From Pseudomonas fluorescens (GTDB taxonomy: Bacteria; Pseudomonadota; Gammaproteobacteria; Pseudomonadales; Pseudomonadaceae): DNA of 64,000 nt. The notes beneath the pieces were generated by a model that saw only the letters and a program-made list of their open reading frames with translations, was not told the origin of the DNA and ran no database searches. Both the position numbers and the translations under genes were made by a program. Location: positions 558,001-622,000 of the forward strand of contig NZ_CP012831.1 of assembly GCF_001307275.1 (NCBI RefSeq), given 5' to 3'. Position 1 is the stretch's first letter. Each line of letters opens with the position of its first letter. Positions 18,709 through 27,564 of the stretch are shown here, piece by piece.

Positions 18709-18878
18709 GTGGCGAGGGAGCTTGCTCCCGCTGGGCTGCGCCCTGTAGGAGCTGACGAGTGCAACGAGGCTGCGATCTTGCTCCAGACAATTGAGTCGAG
18801 AGCGAACGATCAAGATCAAAAGATCGCAGGCTGCGCCAGCTCCTACAGAGTCCAGCGGGAGCAAGCTCCCTCGCCACA
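18709..18878. repeat. Nested double inverted repeat (two REP families)
   Basis: Outer arms (18709-18735 and 18852-18878, core GTGGCGAGGGAGCTTGCTCC) are perfect inverted complements. Inside sit inner arms of a different family (core CTGTAGGAGCTG with a GCGATCTT tail, near 18743 and 18848). The structure fills most of the 398-base gap between rmf and pyrD. A similar nest occurs at 32677-32835. Confidence 0.8.
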
Positions 18879-18909
18879 GGGGTCTGTTCAGACTTCAAGG
18901 CGCGGCTGA

Positions 18910-19929
18910 TCAACCCAACGCCGCAATGGCATCCACCGATTCGCGGATCAACGCCGGCCCTTTATAGATGAACCCCGAATAGATCTGCACCAGGCTCGCC
19001 CCGGCGGTGATCTTCTCGGCGGCATGCTTGCCTTCGGTAATCCCGCCCGCCGCGATGATCGGCAAGCGCCCCGCCAATTCAGCGGCCAGCACCTTCACGG
19101 TGTGGGTGCTCTTGTCACGCACTGGCGCGCCAGACAAACCACCCGCCTCGTCACCGTGCTCCAGCCCTTCGACACCTTCGCGCCCCAGGGTCGTGTTGGT
19201 GGCGATCACCGCGTCCATGCCCGTCTCGATCAGGGCCTGGGCCACCTGGGTGGTCTCCTCGTCGGTCATGTCCGGGGCGATCTTGATCGCCAGTGGCACA
19301 TGCCGGCCGTGGGTCAACGCCAGTTCCGCGCGACGCCGGGCCAGGTCGGCCAGCAATTGCTTGAGGGAATCACCGAATTGCAGGCTGCGCAGCCCCGGGG
19401 TGTTGGGGGAGCTGACGTTGACGGTCACGTAGCTGGCGTGGGCGTAGACCTTGTCCAGGCAGATCAGGTAGTCGTCGACGGCCCGCTCCACTGGCGTGTC
19501 GAAGTTCTTGCCGATGTTGATGCCCAGCACGCCCTGGTACTTGGCCGCTGCGACGCGAGCCAGCAGGTTGTCTACACCCAGGTTGTTGAAACCCATGCGG
19601 TTGATGATCGCCTCGGCTTGCGGCAGGCGGAAGATCCGTGGCTTGGGGTTGCCCGGCTGGGGTCGTGGGGTAACGGTGCCGATTTCGACGAAACCGAAAC
19701 CCAACTGGGCGAACCCGTCGATGGCCGCACCATTCTTGTCCAGGCCCGCCGCCAACCCGACCGGGTTGGGAAACGCCAGGCCCATGACCGTCACCGGCAA
19801 TTTCGCCGGTGCCTTGCACAGCAAACCGTTGAGGCCCAAACGTCCGCCCGCGCCGATCAGGTCAAGGGACAGATCGTGGGAGGTTTCCGGGGAAAGTTTG
19901 AACAACAGCTGACGGGCCAGGGTGTACAT
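18910..19929 (-). CDS. pyrD: Dihydroorotate dehydrogenase (quinone)
   Basis: A 339-residue class 2, membrane-associated flavoprotein of pyrimidine synthesis, oxidising dihydroorotate to orotate with quinone. The N-terminal amphipathic extension [20 protein letters not shown] is typical of class 2. FMN and active-site motifs follow: [34 protein letters not shown] (catalytic Ser), [21 protein letters not shown] and IAAGGI. It is the last housekeeping gene before the type III secretion cluster. Confidence 0.96.
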   Translation of the reverse strand: MYTLARQLLFKLSPETSHDLSLDLIGAGGRLGLNGLLCKAPAKLPVTVMGLAFPNPVGLAAGLDKNGAAIDGFAQLGFGFVEIGTVTPRPQPGNPKPRIFRLPQAEAIINRMGFNNLGVDNLLARVAAAKYQGVLGINIGKNFDTPVERAVDDYLICLDKVYAHASYVTVNVSSPNTPGLRSLQFGDSLKQLLADLARRRAELALTHGRHVPLAIKIAPDMTDEETTQVAQALIETGMDAVIATNTTLGREGVEGLEHGDEAGGLSGAPVRDKSTHTVKVLAAELAGRLPIIAAGGITEGKHAAEKITAGASLVQIYSGFIYKGPALIRESVDAIAALG

Positions 19930-20025
19930 GGGCGGGTTTGACTCGATCGACGAAATGAGGCGCGGATTATAGCCGGGGTGAAGGGATGGGAGCGAGCAAC
20001 CGATGGCGGCTGCTCCCGGGTTGAA

Positions 20026-21396
20026 TCAAGACGTGGTCGTTTCCTGCAGAGTATAGGTATTGCCGGTTTGTTTCAGGTTGGCAAAGATGAGTGGAAAATA
20101 AAGAACCGTCATCATTATGGCGAAACAGCCATTGAGCATATGGCCCTGGGTATCGTCTCCGAACTGGGATTCACTCAATATGGCCGCTATCGCACCTAGG
20201 AACAGGGTGAGAGTATGACCAAACGATAGACGTACCCCCGCAACATTCACGAATGCATCGGCCAATTGCGTTCTGGTGGGCCACTGAACACCAGCGCGCA
20301 CCTCCAAGGCCACTTGTTGTAAAGACTCAGGATCAGAAAAGACCGAATCCAGTCCTCGTTGGGGCGAAAGCACATGCCAACTTTTGCAGACAATCAAGGT
20401 AGCCACATCGGCTACCATTCCGAGCGCGTTCAGCCCGGCTTGAATAGCGTCCGCCCCGAAATCGTGACCAAGCTCCCCGGCTGCCCTGGCAGGCCCACTC
20501 AATGGCATGACCTTTCCCAGCTCAGCCAAAGCAAATTGACCTGCGCCATAAGCCGCTGCTGTCACCGCGGTTGACGCTGCGTTCGCGGGACCTGCGTTGT
20601 CTTTCAAAGGAAAGAAGGATTGAGCCACCGCCCGAGCCATGATGTAGACGACTCCACCGGTCAATGCTGGGAAAACCTTTGACGCCGCTCCCGTGAGAAC
20701 GGCCGCGACCGAACCTCCCAGCGCAGCAGACGCTATGCACAAATTCCCCAACCGAGACTTCCAGGTCGCCTCCCCTGCCATCTCCCTGCGGACAGCCCCC
20801 ATCAGCGTCAATGCCGGCCCCATCATTGCCAGCGCAACGGTCGCCCATGCCCGCGTGGCCTCAGGTGTATCACCTTCGCGCAGAGCGTGTTCGACGTGAT
20901 AGCCAACGTACTGGCGCAAACAGGTGGCCAGCGCAATGATCAAGCCCGTGTGCCCAGCGACATTCAGGAGATTGAGTCCTGGCCCCTTGGCGGCTTCGAG
21001 CAGTTCCATGCCAGCCTCAAGTACTTCCTTCAAGCGATCTACACGGCTTTCGGCGCCAGTAGTGCCCCCTTCGCCGATTAAATTAAAAATTCCGCTGTTT
21101 TCAGGATCAGCGGGCATTTCACCCGATTCGATAAAGTGTTCAATTCGGATTTTCGCATCTAGATCCAGCTGTCCCAGATTCTTATTGCACTCCTGAAAGA
21201 AAGGCTCCGTTGCGCGACTTAAAAGCTCAAAGGCCGCTTTGACTTGCCTGGGTGATCCCAACTCGCTCGGTTGAAATCCCGTAGCGTTCAACATCGCGGG
21301 ATCAAGCTTCTCTAGAGGCCCTGCTGAGGTATTTGAAACCGAAACAACGTCGTTCCGAGCCGCAGCGGGTATGCCGGCTCCTCCTGTAATTTGCAT
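20026..21396 (-). CDS. Unrecognised multi-hydrophobic protein; candidate type III effector
   Basis: A 456-residue protein of no family I recognise. ATG at 21396 follows AAGGAG at nine bases; an in-frame TTG two codons earlier is less likely. The first 60 residues are Ser/Thr/Pro/Ala-rich with low charge (MQITGGAGIPAAARNDVVSV), as in many type III secretion signals. Hydrophobic segments lie at about 142-160, 185-202, 218-260, 272-293, 316-338, 386-408 and 420-440, with an acidic amphipathic region at 55-135. Its base composition looks more AT-rich than its neighbours. It is the distal gene of the sct run, 51 bases after the orgC-position gene. It could be a membrane-targeted effector, an extra translocator-like protein or an accessory membrane protein; the effector call is inference. 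Confidence 0.5.
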   Translation of the reverse strand: MQITGGAGIPAAARNDVVSVSNTSAGPLEKLDPAMLNATGFQPSELGSPRQVKAAFELLSRATEPFFQECNKNLGQLDLDAKIRIEHFIESGEMPADPENSGIFNLIGEGGTTGAESRVDRLKEVLEAGMELLEAAKGPGLNLLNVAGHTGLIIALATCLRQYVGYHVEHALREGDTPEATRAWATVALAMMGPALTLMGAVRREMAGEATWKSRLGNLCIASAALGGSVAAVLTGAASKVFPALTGGVVYIMARAVAQSFFPLKDNAGPANAASTAVTAAAYGAGQFALAELGKVMPLSGPARAAGELGHDFGADAIQAGLNALGMVADVATLIVCKSWHVLSPQRGLDSVFSDPESLQQVALEVRAGVQWPTRTQLADAFVNVAGVRLSFGHTLTLFLGAIAAILSESQFGDDTQGHMLNGCFAIMMTVLYFPLIFANLKQTGNTYTLQETTTS

Positions 21397-21447
21397 GGTC
21401 AATTTCTCCTTGTAGTTTGATCAACAGCCAAATTTTCCGAGCGTTAC

Positions 21448-21885
21448 TCACCACTCACTCATCTCCCAAGCCTCATCCCCCATAGGCTGAAACACATCCC
21501 GCATAAATCCCTTAACAAACAGGTCCACCGCAAACGCCAGGCCATTGGCACCGCTGACCTCCCGGTAAAGCTGCGACTTTTCCAACCCCTGCTCCTTCAG
21601 TCGAACCAGCACCTGCAGCGTGACCGCCATCAGCGCCTGAGCGGTGGGATAGGCTGCGGTTTCGCCGTCGGCTCCCCGCAGGGCGCGGAGGAATTCATGG
21701 ATGGCCTTCTCACCCTGCCCTTCCATCGCCAGCAGTACCTGATACAGATGCTCGAACTCAGGGTCCGGGCGTTTGCCCTGGCTCGTCCCCTGATGGGCGG
21801 CCAACAGGCGCGACTCCAGGCTCTGCACCGCAACATCCGCGCCGCGCTCAAAGGCGATTGGAGCGGTCGACGATTCAATCTTCAT
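21448..21885 (-). CDS. Small T3SS protein at the orgC position
   Basis: A 145-residue protein, starting MKIESSTAPIAFERGADVAV, that overlaps the end of sctL by 11 bases. In the Salmonella SPI-1 prgHIJK-orgABC operon the gene after orgB is orgC (about 150 residues), a secreted factor that helps needle assembly. Position and size fit, but I see no clear sequence signature. The protein is helical, with an acidic, Leu/Ala-rich middle (FEHLYQVLLAMEGQGEKAIH) and a Trp-containing C-terminus (GDEAWEMSEW). Its gene position alone supports a role in the secretion apparatus. Confidence 0.6.
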   Translation of the reverse strand: MKIESSTAPIAFERGADVAVQSLESRLLAAHQGTSQGKRPDPEFEHLYQVLLAMEGQGEKAIHEFLRALRGADGETAAYPTAQALMAVTLQVLVRLKEQGLEKSQLYREVSGANGLAFAVDLFVKGFMRDVFQPMGDEAWEMSEW

Positions 21886-22576
21886 GGTCGTGCATCGCCT
21901 CGGCTGCCTGCCCGGTGAAGCTTGAGCACAACGCTTCAAGCGCCTGGGTCGCCCCTTGGTCCAGGACGCGAACCGTCTCCGGCAACTGCGCAATGCGCGC
22001 CATCAAGCGGGGCTCCAGACGTTGCCGGGTGGCTTCAACGTCGAACTCCAGCAGTTGATCGCCAAGCCGCAGCACGTAGCGGTTGTGCGGGTGGTAGTGC
22101 ACGAGCAGATCGCCGGTCCACAACGGGCGCAGGCGTTCGCGCCATTCATCGCCACGTTCCCGGCAATGCTGCGGCAACAGTAGGTGCAGTACCGCGCCAA
22201 TCTCGCCCGGTTGCGCGGTAAGCCAACGCTGGAGCATTTCATCCAGCCACTGGGGTTGCTCCAGGGTCTGGGCGAGCAGGTCCCGGGCAGCCTGAGCCAG
22301 CGCGTTGCGCAATTGCAGACCCAGCGATTGCCCGTTCCGCAAGCCTTCGGCCAGGTGCCTGGTGGCGCGCAGAATGCCTTCGGCATACCCCCGTTGGAAT
22401 GCCTCGGCATGCAGCGCTTGCGCATCGCGCTGGGCCTGCTCGATGCACTCACGCGCCCGGCGCCGGGCCTCGAGCTGCAAGGCATGGCGGCGCCGGGCGG
22501 CGGCGATGTCTTCGCGAGCCAGGTGCACGTCTTCGCCAACGGGCACGTCAGTCAGGGTTCGGATGGAGTCGAGCAT
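21875..22576 (-). CDS. sctL: T3SS stator protein SctL (OrgB-like)
   Basis: A 233-residue cytoplasmic stator that links the ATPase SctN to the SctQ sorting platform. The N-terminal half is a long charged helix (ARRRHALQLEARRRARECIE) with an AEAFQRGYAEGIL stretch typical of SctL/FliH proteins. The C-terminal half is a globular domain (LRLGDQLLEFDVEATRQRL). It overlaps sctK by 29 bases and the next gene by 11 bases, so it is translationally coupled on both sides. Family assignment rests on these features and on the prgK-orgA-orgB order. Confidence 0.8.
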   Translation of the reverse strand: MLDSIRTLTDVPVGEDVHLAREDIAAARRRHALQLEARRRARECIEQAQRDAQALHAEAFQRGYAEGILRATRHLAEGLRNGQSLGLQLRNALAQAARDLLAQTLEQPQWLDEMLQRWLTAQPGEIGAVLHLLLPQHCRERGDEWRERLRPLWTGDLLVHYHPHNRYVLRLGDQLLEFDVEATRQRLEPRLMARIAQLPETVRVLDQGATQALEALCSSFTGQAAEAMHDHED

Positions 22577-23114
22577 GCTGCACCGCCAAAAAGAACAAGG
22601 TTGGATCAGGTTTCGTGACGGGCCATTGCCGGTGCAGGTGAACCACCGCCTCGCAGAACTGCAAGTCCAGGCGTTCGAGCAGCGGGGACGGGACGTACCC
22701 GTGCCAGCCCCATAATGCGTTGAGGCCGGCCGCTTGTACCTGTTCCAGCGAAACCGGCGGACATTCGATCGTCAGGCGTTCCCGAGCCTCCAGGTTGAAA
22801 CTGGCGAACCGGCGAACCGAGCCTGGCAGGCCCAGCAGCGCCGCGCCGCGCGCCAGTTCGGCGCGCATGCGACAGGCGCCCATGAGCGAGGCGATGTAGG
22901 GCAATTGCCGCCAATGACGAACCCACTGCTTCGCCACGCCGGTCAACGGCGGTGAGGGCCACGGCCCTTGCAGTGCCAGCCCCTCGAGGACGATCCGGTC
23001 GAGCAGATCGCGGGCCTCATCGCCCTCGAACCCCGCCGGTACGACCAGGCGCTGGGGGTGCAGGTAGGCCAAAGGCTCGGCGAGGATGCGTTCCAGACAC
23101 TCAAGGTCCGACAT
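22548..23114 (-). CDS. sctK: T3SS sorting platform protein SctK (OrgA-like)
   Basis: A 188-residue cytoplasmic protein that docks the sorting platform to the inner ring. It starts MSDLECLERILAEPLAYLHP inside the end of sctJ (14-base overlap) and ends inside sctL. SctK proteins are poorly conserved; the YLHP motif near the N-terminus, the length and the position between the SctJ lipoprotein and the SctL stator support the call. A GTG one codon upstream is an alternative start. Confidence 0.8.
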   Translation of the reverse strand: MSDLECLERILAEPLAYLHPQRLVVPAGFEGDEARDLLDRIVLEGLALQGPWPSPPLTGVAKQWVRHWRQLPYIASLMGACRMRAELARGAALLGLPGSVRRFASFNLEARERLTIECPPVSLEQVQAAGLNALWGWHGYVPSPLLERLDLQFCEAVVHLHRQWPVTKPDPTLFFLAVQHARLHPNPD

Positions 23115-23823
23115 CACGCGGCCTTGCAGTTGACTGGCGATACAACCAAGCGCCACCACCGGCCACCAGCACCGCGCCAATCGCCGCCAACCACCACGGC
23201 CACGGCGAATGCCGCCGCGTCGTGACCACCGACGGCGCGACATGCTGGGTTGCAGAGCGTTTGGACAGCACCACCGAAACGTTCTCGTACGCCACCGCGG
23301 CAAAACTGTTCTTGAGAAAGCGCTTGATGTCGGTGATCAGCAACTGCGGTTCGACATCGCGCTCATGCAACACCACCGCTGAAAGGTGGATGGGCGACGG
23401 CTTGCGCCCACCTTCGCCCGCATCGAGGTCGTAACTGACGTGGACCCGTGCCGACACCACGCCTTCGAGCACACCCAGCGACTGTTCGATGCGCTGCTCC
23501 AACGCCGAATACAGTCGGGCCTTTTCCGCACGGGGCGAGGCCACCAGGGAATCGGCGGGAAACATTTCGGCCACTTGCAGGCGTGGCCGGGAGGGCAACG
23601 AATACAGATTGAGCAGGTCGACGGCGGCGGGCAAATCCACTTGATCGATTTTCACCGCATAACCGCTCTTGCCAGCGTCGACTTTCACCGCGGCGATATT
23701 GTTGCGCTGCAGCACCGAAAGCACTTCATTGGCCTGTTGTTGATCCAGCCCTTCCAGCAGGTTCGGCTGACGGCAACCCGCCAGCGCCAGGCACAACAGC
23801 AGTCCCCACAGGCCTGGCTTCAT
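23101..23823 (-). CDS. sctJ: T3SS inner-membrane ring lipoprotein SctJ (PrgK-like)
   Basis: A 240-residue YscJ/PrgK-family lipoprotein forming the inner ring of the basal body. The signal peptide ends in a lipobox LALAGC (Cys17). Two ring-building domains follow, with family motifs (LLEGLDQQQANEVLSVLQRN; RLYSALEQRIEQSL; VVSARVHVSYD), and a C-terminal transmembrane helix (WWLAAIGAVLVAGGGAWLY). Its ATG overlaps the sctI stop as ATGA. Confidence 0.95.
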   Translation of the reverse strand: MKPGLWGLLLCLALAGCRQPNLLEGLDQQQANEVLSVLQRNNIAAVKVDAGKSGYAVKIDQVDLPAAVDLLNLYSLPSRPRLQVAEMFPADSLVASPRAEKARLYSALEQRIEQSLGVLEGVVSARVHVSYDLDAGEGGRKPSPIHLSAVVLHERDVEPQLLITDIKRFLKNSFAAVAYENVSVVLSKRSATQHVAPSVVTTRRHSPWPWWLAAIGAVLVAGGGAWLYRQSTARPRDVGP

Positions 23824-24128
23824 GACGCACGCAACAAGGTTTCTGCCGTGCTCACCCCTTTGCGCACCAGCACGTTGAGCAGATTGATCTCCACGTTGTA
23901 CTGCCCGGTCAACTCCTGCAGGTGGGCCAGCACTTCGGGGTGAGTGACGTCCGGCCGTTGCATCAACTGATTGATCGCCGAGACCTCTTGCTCGCTGTTG
24001 ACGGCGGAACCGGCAAACAATTCGATCATTCGCGATTCCAGTGACACGACCGGACCTTCCTGCGGGCCGCGCAACTCAATCAAGGCCGAGCGCGCACTGA
24101 CCGACGGGGAAACAGCTTGGATAGACAT
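23820..24128 (-). CDS. sctI: T3SS inner rod protein SctI (PrgJ-like)
   Basis: A 102-residue inner rod/adaptor protein connecting export apparatus and needle. The C-terminal helix QYNVEINLLNVLVRKGVSTA is the conserved part of PrgJ/MxiI proteins. The start MSIQAVSPSVSARSALIELR was preferred over a GTG three codons upstream. It lies between the needle and inner-ring genes, as in SPI-1, and overlaps sctJ as ATGA. Confidence 0.88.
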   Translation of the reverse strand: MSIQAVSPSVSARSALIELRGPQEGPVVSLESRMIELFAGSAVNSEQEVSAINQLMQRPDVTHPEVLAHLQELTGQYNVEINLLNVLVRKGVSTAETLLRAS

Positions 24129-24187
24129 ACGATGCACTCATGAAAATGGCCATCGTCATGAGCGATGGCCAACTGAAAGAGAACGGG

Positions 24188-24451
24188 TCAGCGAGCCGCC
24201 TGGATGATCGCCATGTCGATATCCTTGAAGCCCTTGATCGTGTTGGTCTGGGCGTTGCGGAACACCGTGTAGGAGGAAAACGCGGTCTGATAGGCCGCCA
24301 GTTTTCCGGGGTCTGAAGCATCCGCCTTGAGGTCCACCAGCGCTTGGTCCAAGGCTTCCTTCAGGCCTTGGGCGCCAAGCTCGAAGGCAACGGCTTGCTT
24401 GCCGAGAAAGTCATCGGGGAATAAGGGAATCATGATCGGGATACCAGGCAT
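24188..24451 (-). CDS. sctF: T3SS needle filament protein SctF (PrgI-like)
   Basis: An 87-residue needle subunit exported and polymerised outside the cell. Helical hairpin architecture with a C-terminal LAAYQTAFSSYTVFRNAQTN and VKG-type ending (TIKGFKDIDMAIIQ) matches PrgI/MxiH. The first ATG is three bases after the sctD stop; a second in-frame ATG six codons later (MIPLFPDDF) would give 81 residues, equally close to the family length. Confidence 0.9.
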   Translation of the reverse strand: MPGIPIMIPLFPDDFLGKQAVAFELGAQGLKEALDQALVDLKADASDPGKLAAYQTAFSSYTVFRNAQTNTIKGFKDIDMAIIQAAR

Positions 24452-24454
24452 TCG

Positions 24455-25633
24455 TTATTCACTCTGCATGTTGGAGAAATGCCAGGACGAAGCGCTCGTC
24501 TTGACGTAGCCCTGCGGGCCGGTTTGGAACGACTTGCCCTTGAGTCCGTCGTCCCTGAGCTCGACAGTGAAATGCACGTAGCGGCCACCCCACTGCCGGT
24601 AAAAATCGTCGACGTACTGGCGGGCGGCAGCCAGTTCGGCATCCTGCAAATCGCCCGCGACGGCAAACGTGACACTGTCCCCATGCTCGACCCGACTGAA
24701 GGTCAGCGAAAGACGCTGCAAACCGCCCTGGGCCAGATCGGCGAGCAGCGCGTCATCCTGCACTTGCAGCACGACGTCGCGGGCATACGGCGCCGCCGCG
24801 AGCAAGGTCTCGAGCAGCCTGGCCTGCTGGTCCGGCGTGAGCAGGTTGCGTTGCGCGCTGAGCAGCAGCCGCGGCACCGACGGGTCCTTGAGGTCGAGGA
24901 AATGCCAGGCCAGTTGCGGATCATGGTCCACCAGCACCTGCTCCAGCCGGCGCCGCTCCTGGTCCATCACCCGCACGTGCCCGCTCAAGGTGGCGTGGCG
25001 CGTCAGCACCTGTCGGCTCCAGCCGGCATCGCGCTCGGACGCCACAAAGACATAAACCCCCTGATCACGCCCGCGCAGCACCTGGACCTGCGCACTGGCG
25101 CCCGCCATCAGCTCACGCACATCGGTTTCAGGCGCAGGCGTCGGCATCCACCAGAGGCTGATCGCGACGATCGCTACCGCCAACGCCAGAGCGCCGCCAA
25201 GCCCGCGCAGCCACCGCCGGCGCCCACCCAGCAGCACGCCAGTCTCTCCCCGGGCGTCGAGTGGCGAATCGAGCAACTCCGGCGCCCAAGGCTGGTCTTC
25301 AGGACGCAAGGCGATATACAGGCCGTCGATCTGCACCCTGGACTGGAAGGCACACTGCCGGACTTGCACGGGGTCGCCGAGCAGCCGCAGCGGCAAACCG
25401 TCTGGCGTGACCTGATCGGCCAGCACCTCGAAATTGCACCCGCCGTCCTCCAGGGGCACGAAGAAAGCATCCGCCGGCACGCTGGCTGAATGTGAGCCTT
25501 CTGCGAGCACATTCACCGCCCCAACGATGAACAGGGTCGTGCCTTCGCCAAGGGGAAACTCGCAGCCCTGCAAGGGACCATTGAGTATCCGCAGGACACA
25601 GGGCTGTGGCGTGGGGGCTGTCAGGACTGTCAC
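24455..25633 (-). CDS. sctD: T3SS outer inner-membrane ring protein SctD (PrgH-like)
   Basis: A 392-residue bitopic protein of the larger inner-membrane ring. An N-terminal cytoplasmic FHA-like domain (CVLRILNGPLQGCEFPLGEG) is followed by one transmembrane helix at about 143-163 (LGGALALAVAIVAISLWWM) and a periplasmic domain of about 225 residues. Length and layout match PrgH/MxiG. It begins the prgHIJK-orgAB-like group, 128 bases after iagB, a gap holding a GC-rich inverted repeat. Confidence 0.88.
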   Translation of the reverse strand: MTVLTAPTPQPCVLRILNGPLQGCEFPLGEGTTLFIVGAVNVLAEGSHSASVPADAFFVPLEDGGCNFEVLADQVTPDGLPLRLLGDPVQVRQCAFQSRVQIDGLYIALRPEDQPWAPELLDSPLDARGETGVLLGGRRRWLRGLGGALALAVAIVAISLWWMPTPAPETDVRELMAGASAQVQVLRGRDQGVYVFVASERDAGWSRQVLTRHATLSGHVRVMDQERRRLEQVLVDHDPQLAWHFLDLKDPSVPRLLLSAQRNLLTPDQQARLLETLLAAAPYARDVVLQVQDDALLADLAQGGLQRLSLTFSRVEHGDSVTFAVAGDLQDAELAAARQYVDDFYRQWGGRYVHFTVELRDDGLKGKSFQTGPQGYVKTSASSWHFSNMQSE

Positions 25634-25761
25634 CGTCCAGGCTCCAGAGCAGTCAAATGAGCTGCCATGGTAGAAAGGCCGGCCGCCGGCTTCCTGATCG
25701 GATTCTGCCGATAGCGTGCGGCAAAGGATCAGAATCCTGCGCCGGCCTGGTCATGGCGCGG

Positions 25762-26226
25762 TCATCGTCGGGCCTGGGTAAACACTTGATAGCGCTGCCA
25801 GACCTTGCGCGCATAACGCAGGCGCGCGGCCTGGCGCCGGGGAGAATTGCCAGCGTTGTAGGCACCGACCGCCGTCCAGTTATAGCCATAACGGGTGATG
25901 AACCCGGCCAGCACCGACGCCCCGACCTCCACCGACAGGCAAGGATCGTCCAGCAGGCGTTGTTCGGTAATGCCCTGGGTGCTCAGCCGTGGGAGATGGA
26001 TGCTGTTGATCTGCATCAGCCCGATATCGCGGGTGCCATCGCGGTTGTGGTTGATGGCATCCGAGCGCAGGCCCGACTCGACCTCGGCAATCGCCTGAAG
26101 CAGTTCGGGTTCGATGGCGTGCAATTGTCCCGCCTTGCTCCAGCACCAGGCGTGCGCCTGGGCCATGCCAAACCCCAGGCCGAGACACACCGGCAGGCAT
26201 AACCACGGTTTGCTGCGCCGCGTCAT
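25762..26226 (-). CDS. iagB: T3SS lytic transglycosylase (IagB-like)
   Basis: A 154-residue periplasmic soluble lytic transglycosylase (SLT family) that opens the peptidoglycan for the secretion apparatus. Signal peptide (PWLCLPVCLGLGFGMAQAHA), catalytic Glu50 in IAEVESGLRSDA, the motif DIGLMQIN, and VGAYNAG are all present. The ATG overlaps the stop of the hilA-like gene (ATGA), the same pairing as hilA-iagB in Salmonella. Confidence 0.92.
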   Translation of the reverse strand: MTRRSKPWLCLPVCLGLGFGMAQAHAWCWSKAGQLHAIEPELLQAIAEVESGLRSDAINHNRDGTRDIGLMQINSIHLPRLSTQGITEQRLLDDPCLSVEVGASVLAGFITRYGYNWTAVGAYNAGNSPRRQAARLRYARKVWQRYQVFTQARR

Positions 26227-27482
26227 GCCAGGCGTCTCTCGCGGATCCACACCGGCTGTTCATGAATGCGCGCCCGCAAGATCTGCGCCCGAACACAGCC
26301 CGGATCATGCGCCAGACACTGGTCAAGCACTTGCAGCGCCTGCTCGTTGCGTTGCCAGAACCAGTGATGCCAGGCATGAAAATACAGCACGTCCGCCTGA
26401 TCGGCCGACAACAGGCAGCGCCGGAACAACACTTGGGCCGCCTGCTCGCAGCCGCGCAAACTGGTAAGCAACGCCAGGCGTGTCAACGCCGGGATGCTGC
26501 CAGGGTCCAGCGCCAACGCACTGGAAACCGCCGAATGCGCCTCTTCGATGGCGCGCTCCGGGTCACCCAGGCCCATCATCGCCTGCCCCAGCCACACATC
26601 CGCCAGACCACACCAGGGTGGCGCGTACCCGGCATCGAGTTTCAAACACTGCCTGAACAGCACCCGGGCATCGCACAGGCTTTGCACCGTGTGCTGTTGC
26701 ACGCTGCACAAGCCATTGAGATACGCCACCGCCACCGGATAGGACCCGCAGCGATCACCGACCGGCCGCAGCCCCGGTACGTGCTGGGCAACCAGGCATG
26801 TCAACGTACCCAGCGCCTCCCCCGGATCCCAGGCATCCAGCGTCTGACCGTGCAGCAAGGCCTGGTCGCGTCCACGAATCAACTCGATCGACCAGTGTTG
26901 CAACCCGCCCGCACCGATAAAACGACCGTTCAAGCAATAATCCGCCGACAACTGCCCGGCCAACGACCGCACGTCGTCCGAAGCCCCGCAGGCCGCGATC
27001 AGACCCGAGGGAATGACATGCAATGCCTCACCGAACGCCGTGGTCAGTTGGCGGATCATCAGATCCTGCAGATCCAGCGCCGCGATCTCGTCCAGATTGC
27101 GAAAAGGCAACACCGCCAGCGAAGGCGCCACCGCTCTCGCCTCGCTCGGTACGTCGAGCTCGACCACGGAACCGGTGAACCGATAACCCTGGCCGTAAAC
27201 CGTCGCAATGTAGCCCTTGTTCTCCTTGAACAACTTGCGCAATGCGTAGATACAACGGGTCAACGACTCCTCCGCCGCATCCATCCGGGGCCAGACATGG
27301 TCCAGCAGAAAATCCTTGCTGACGACCGTACCCGCCGACTTCAACAACAGACGCAGTACGTGCAGCTCTTTGGGTGGAACATGAACGCCTTGTCCATCTC
27401 GCATCAGCGTTCCATCGCTTTGCAATAGCCAGTGGTCAAAAACGAATGACTTGACCAGCGGTTGATCAGTTGCACTGTCCAT
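26223..27482 (-). CDS. HilA/IagA-like transcriptional activator of the T3SS
   Basis: A 419-residue regulator. Residues about 10-105 form an OmpR/PhoB-type winged helix (VHVPPKELHVLRLLLKSAGT; LTRCIYALRKLFKENKGYIA; YGQGYRF) without a receiver domain. The remainder is helical and tetratricopeptide-like (YAPPWCGLADVWLGQAMMGL; ALDPGSIPALTRLALL). This architecture and coupling to iagB match HilA, the SPI-1 master activator. Upstream are five TTCCTACG-like repeats (27565-27644, minus strand) that could be binding sites for it or for a higher-level regulator. hilC, hilD and rtsA homologues are not in the window. Confidence 0.85.
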   Translation of the reverse strand: MDSATDQPLVKSFVFDHWLLQSDGTLMRDGQGVHVPPKELHVLRLLLKSAGTVVSKDFLLDHVWPRMDAAEESLTRCIYALRKLFKENKGYIATVYGQGYRFTGSVVELDVPSEARAVAPSLAVLPFRNLDEIAALDLQDLMIRQLTTAFGEALHVIPSGLIAACGASDDVRSLAGQLSADYCLNGRFIGAGGLQHWSIELIRGRDQALLHGQTLDAWDPGEALGTLTCLVAQHVPGLRPVGDRCGSYPVAVAYLNGLCSVQQHTVQSLCDARVLFRQCLKLDAGYAPPWCGLADVWLGQAMMGLGDPERAIEEAHSAVSSALALDPGSIPALTRLALLTSLRGCEQAAQVLFRRCLLSADQADVLYFHAWHHWFWQRNEQALQVLDQCLAHDPGCVRAQILRARIHEQPVWIRERRLA

Positions 27483-27564
27483 ACTTTGAAACTTCTCTAT
27501 AGAAAGTTACTGAAGCGCGCGTGAGCCTGTGGGTGTGACAGGCCCGGGATGACGAGCTGCTTGA

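Noticed and set aside
19930..20025. Possible attachment site at the pyrD edge of the T3SS cluster
   Set aside because: No tRNA, integrase or matching direct repeat at the nasS edge was found by eye.
25634..25761. GC-rich inverted repeat between iagB and sctD as a terminator
   Set aside because: The repeat has no T run on the minus strand, and the genes probably form one regulatory unit; I cannot support a terminator.
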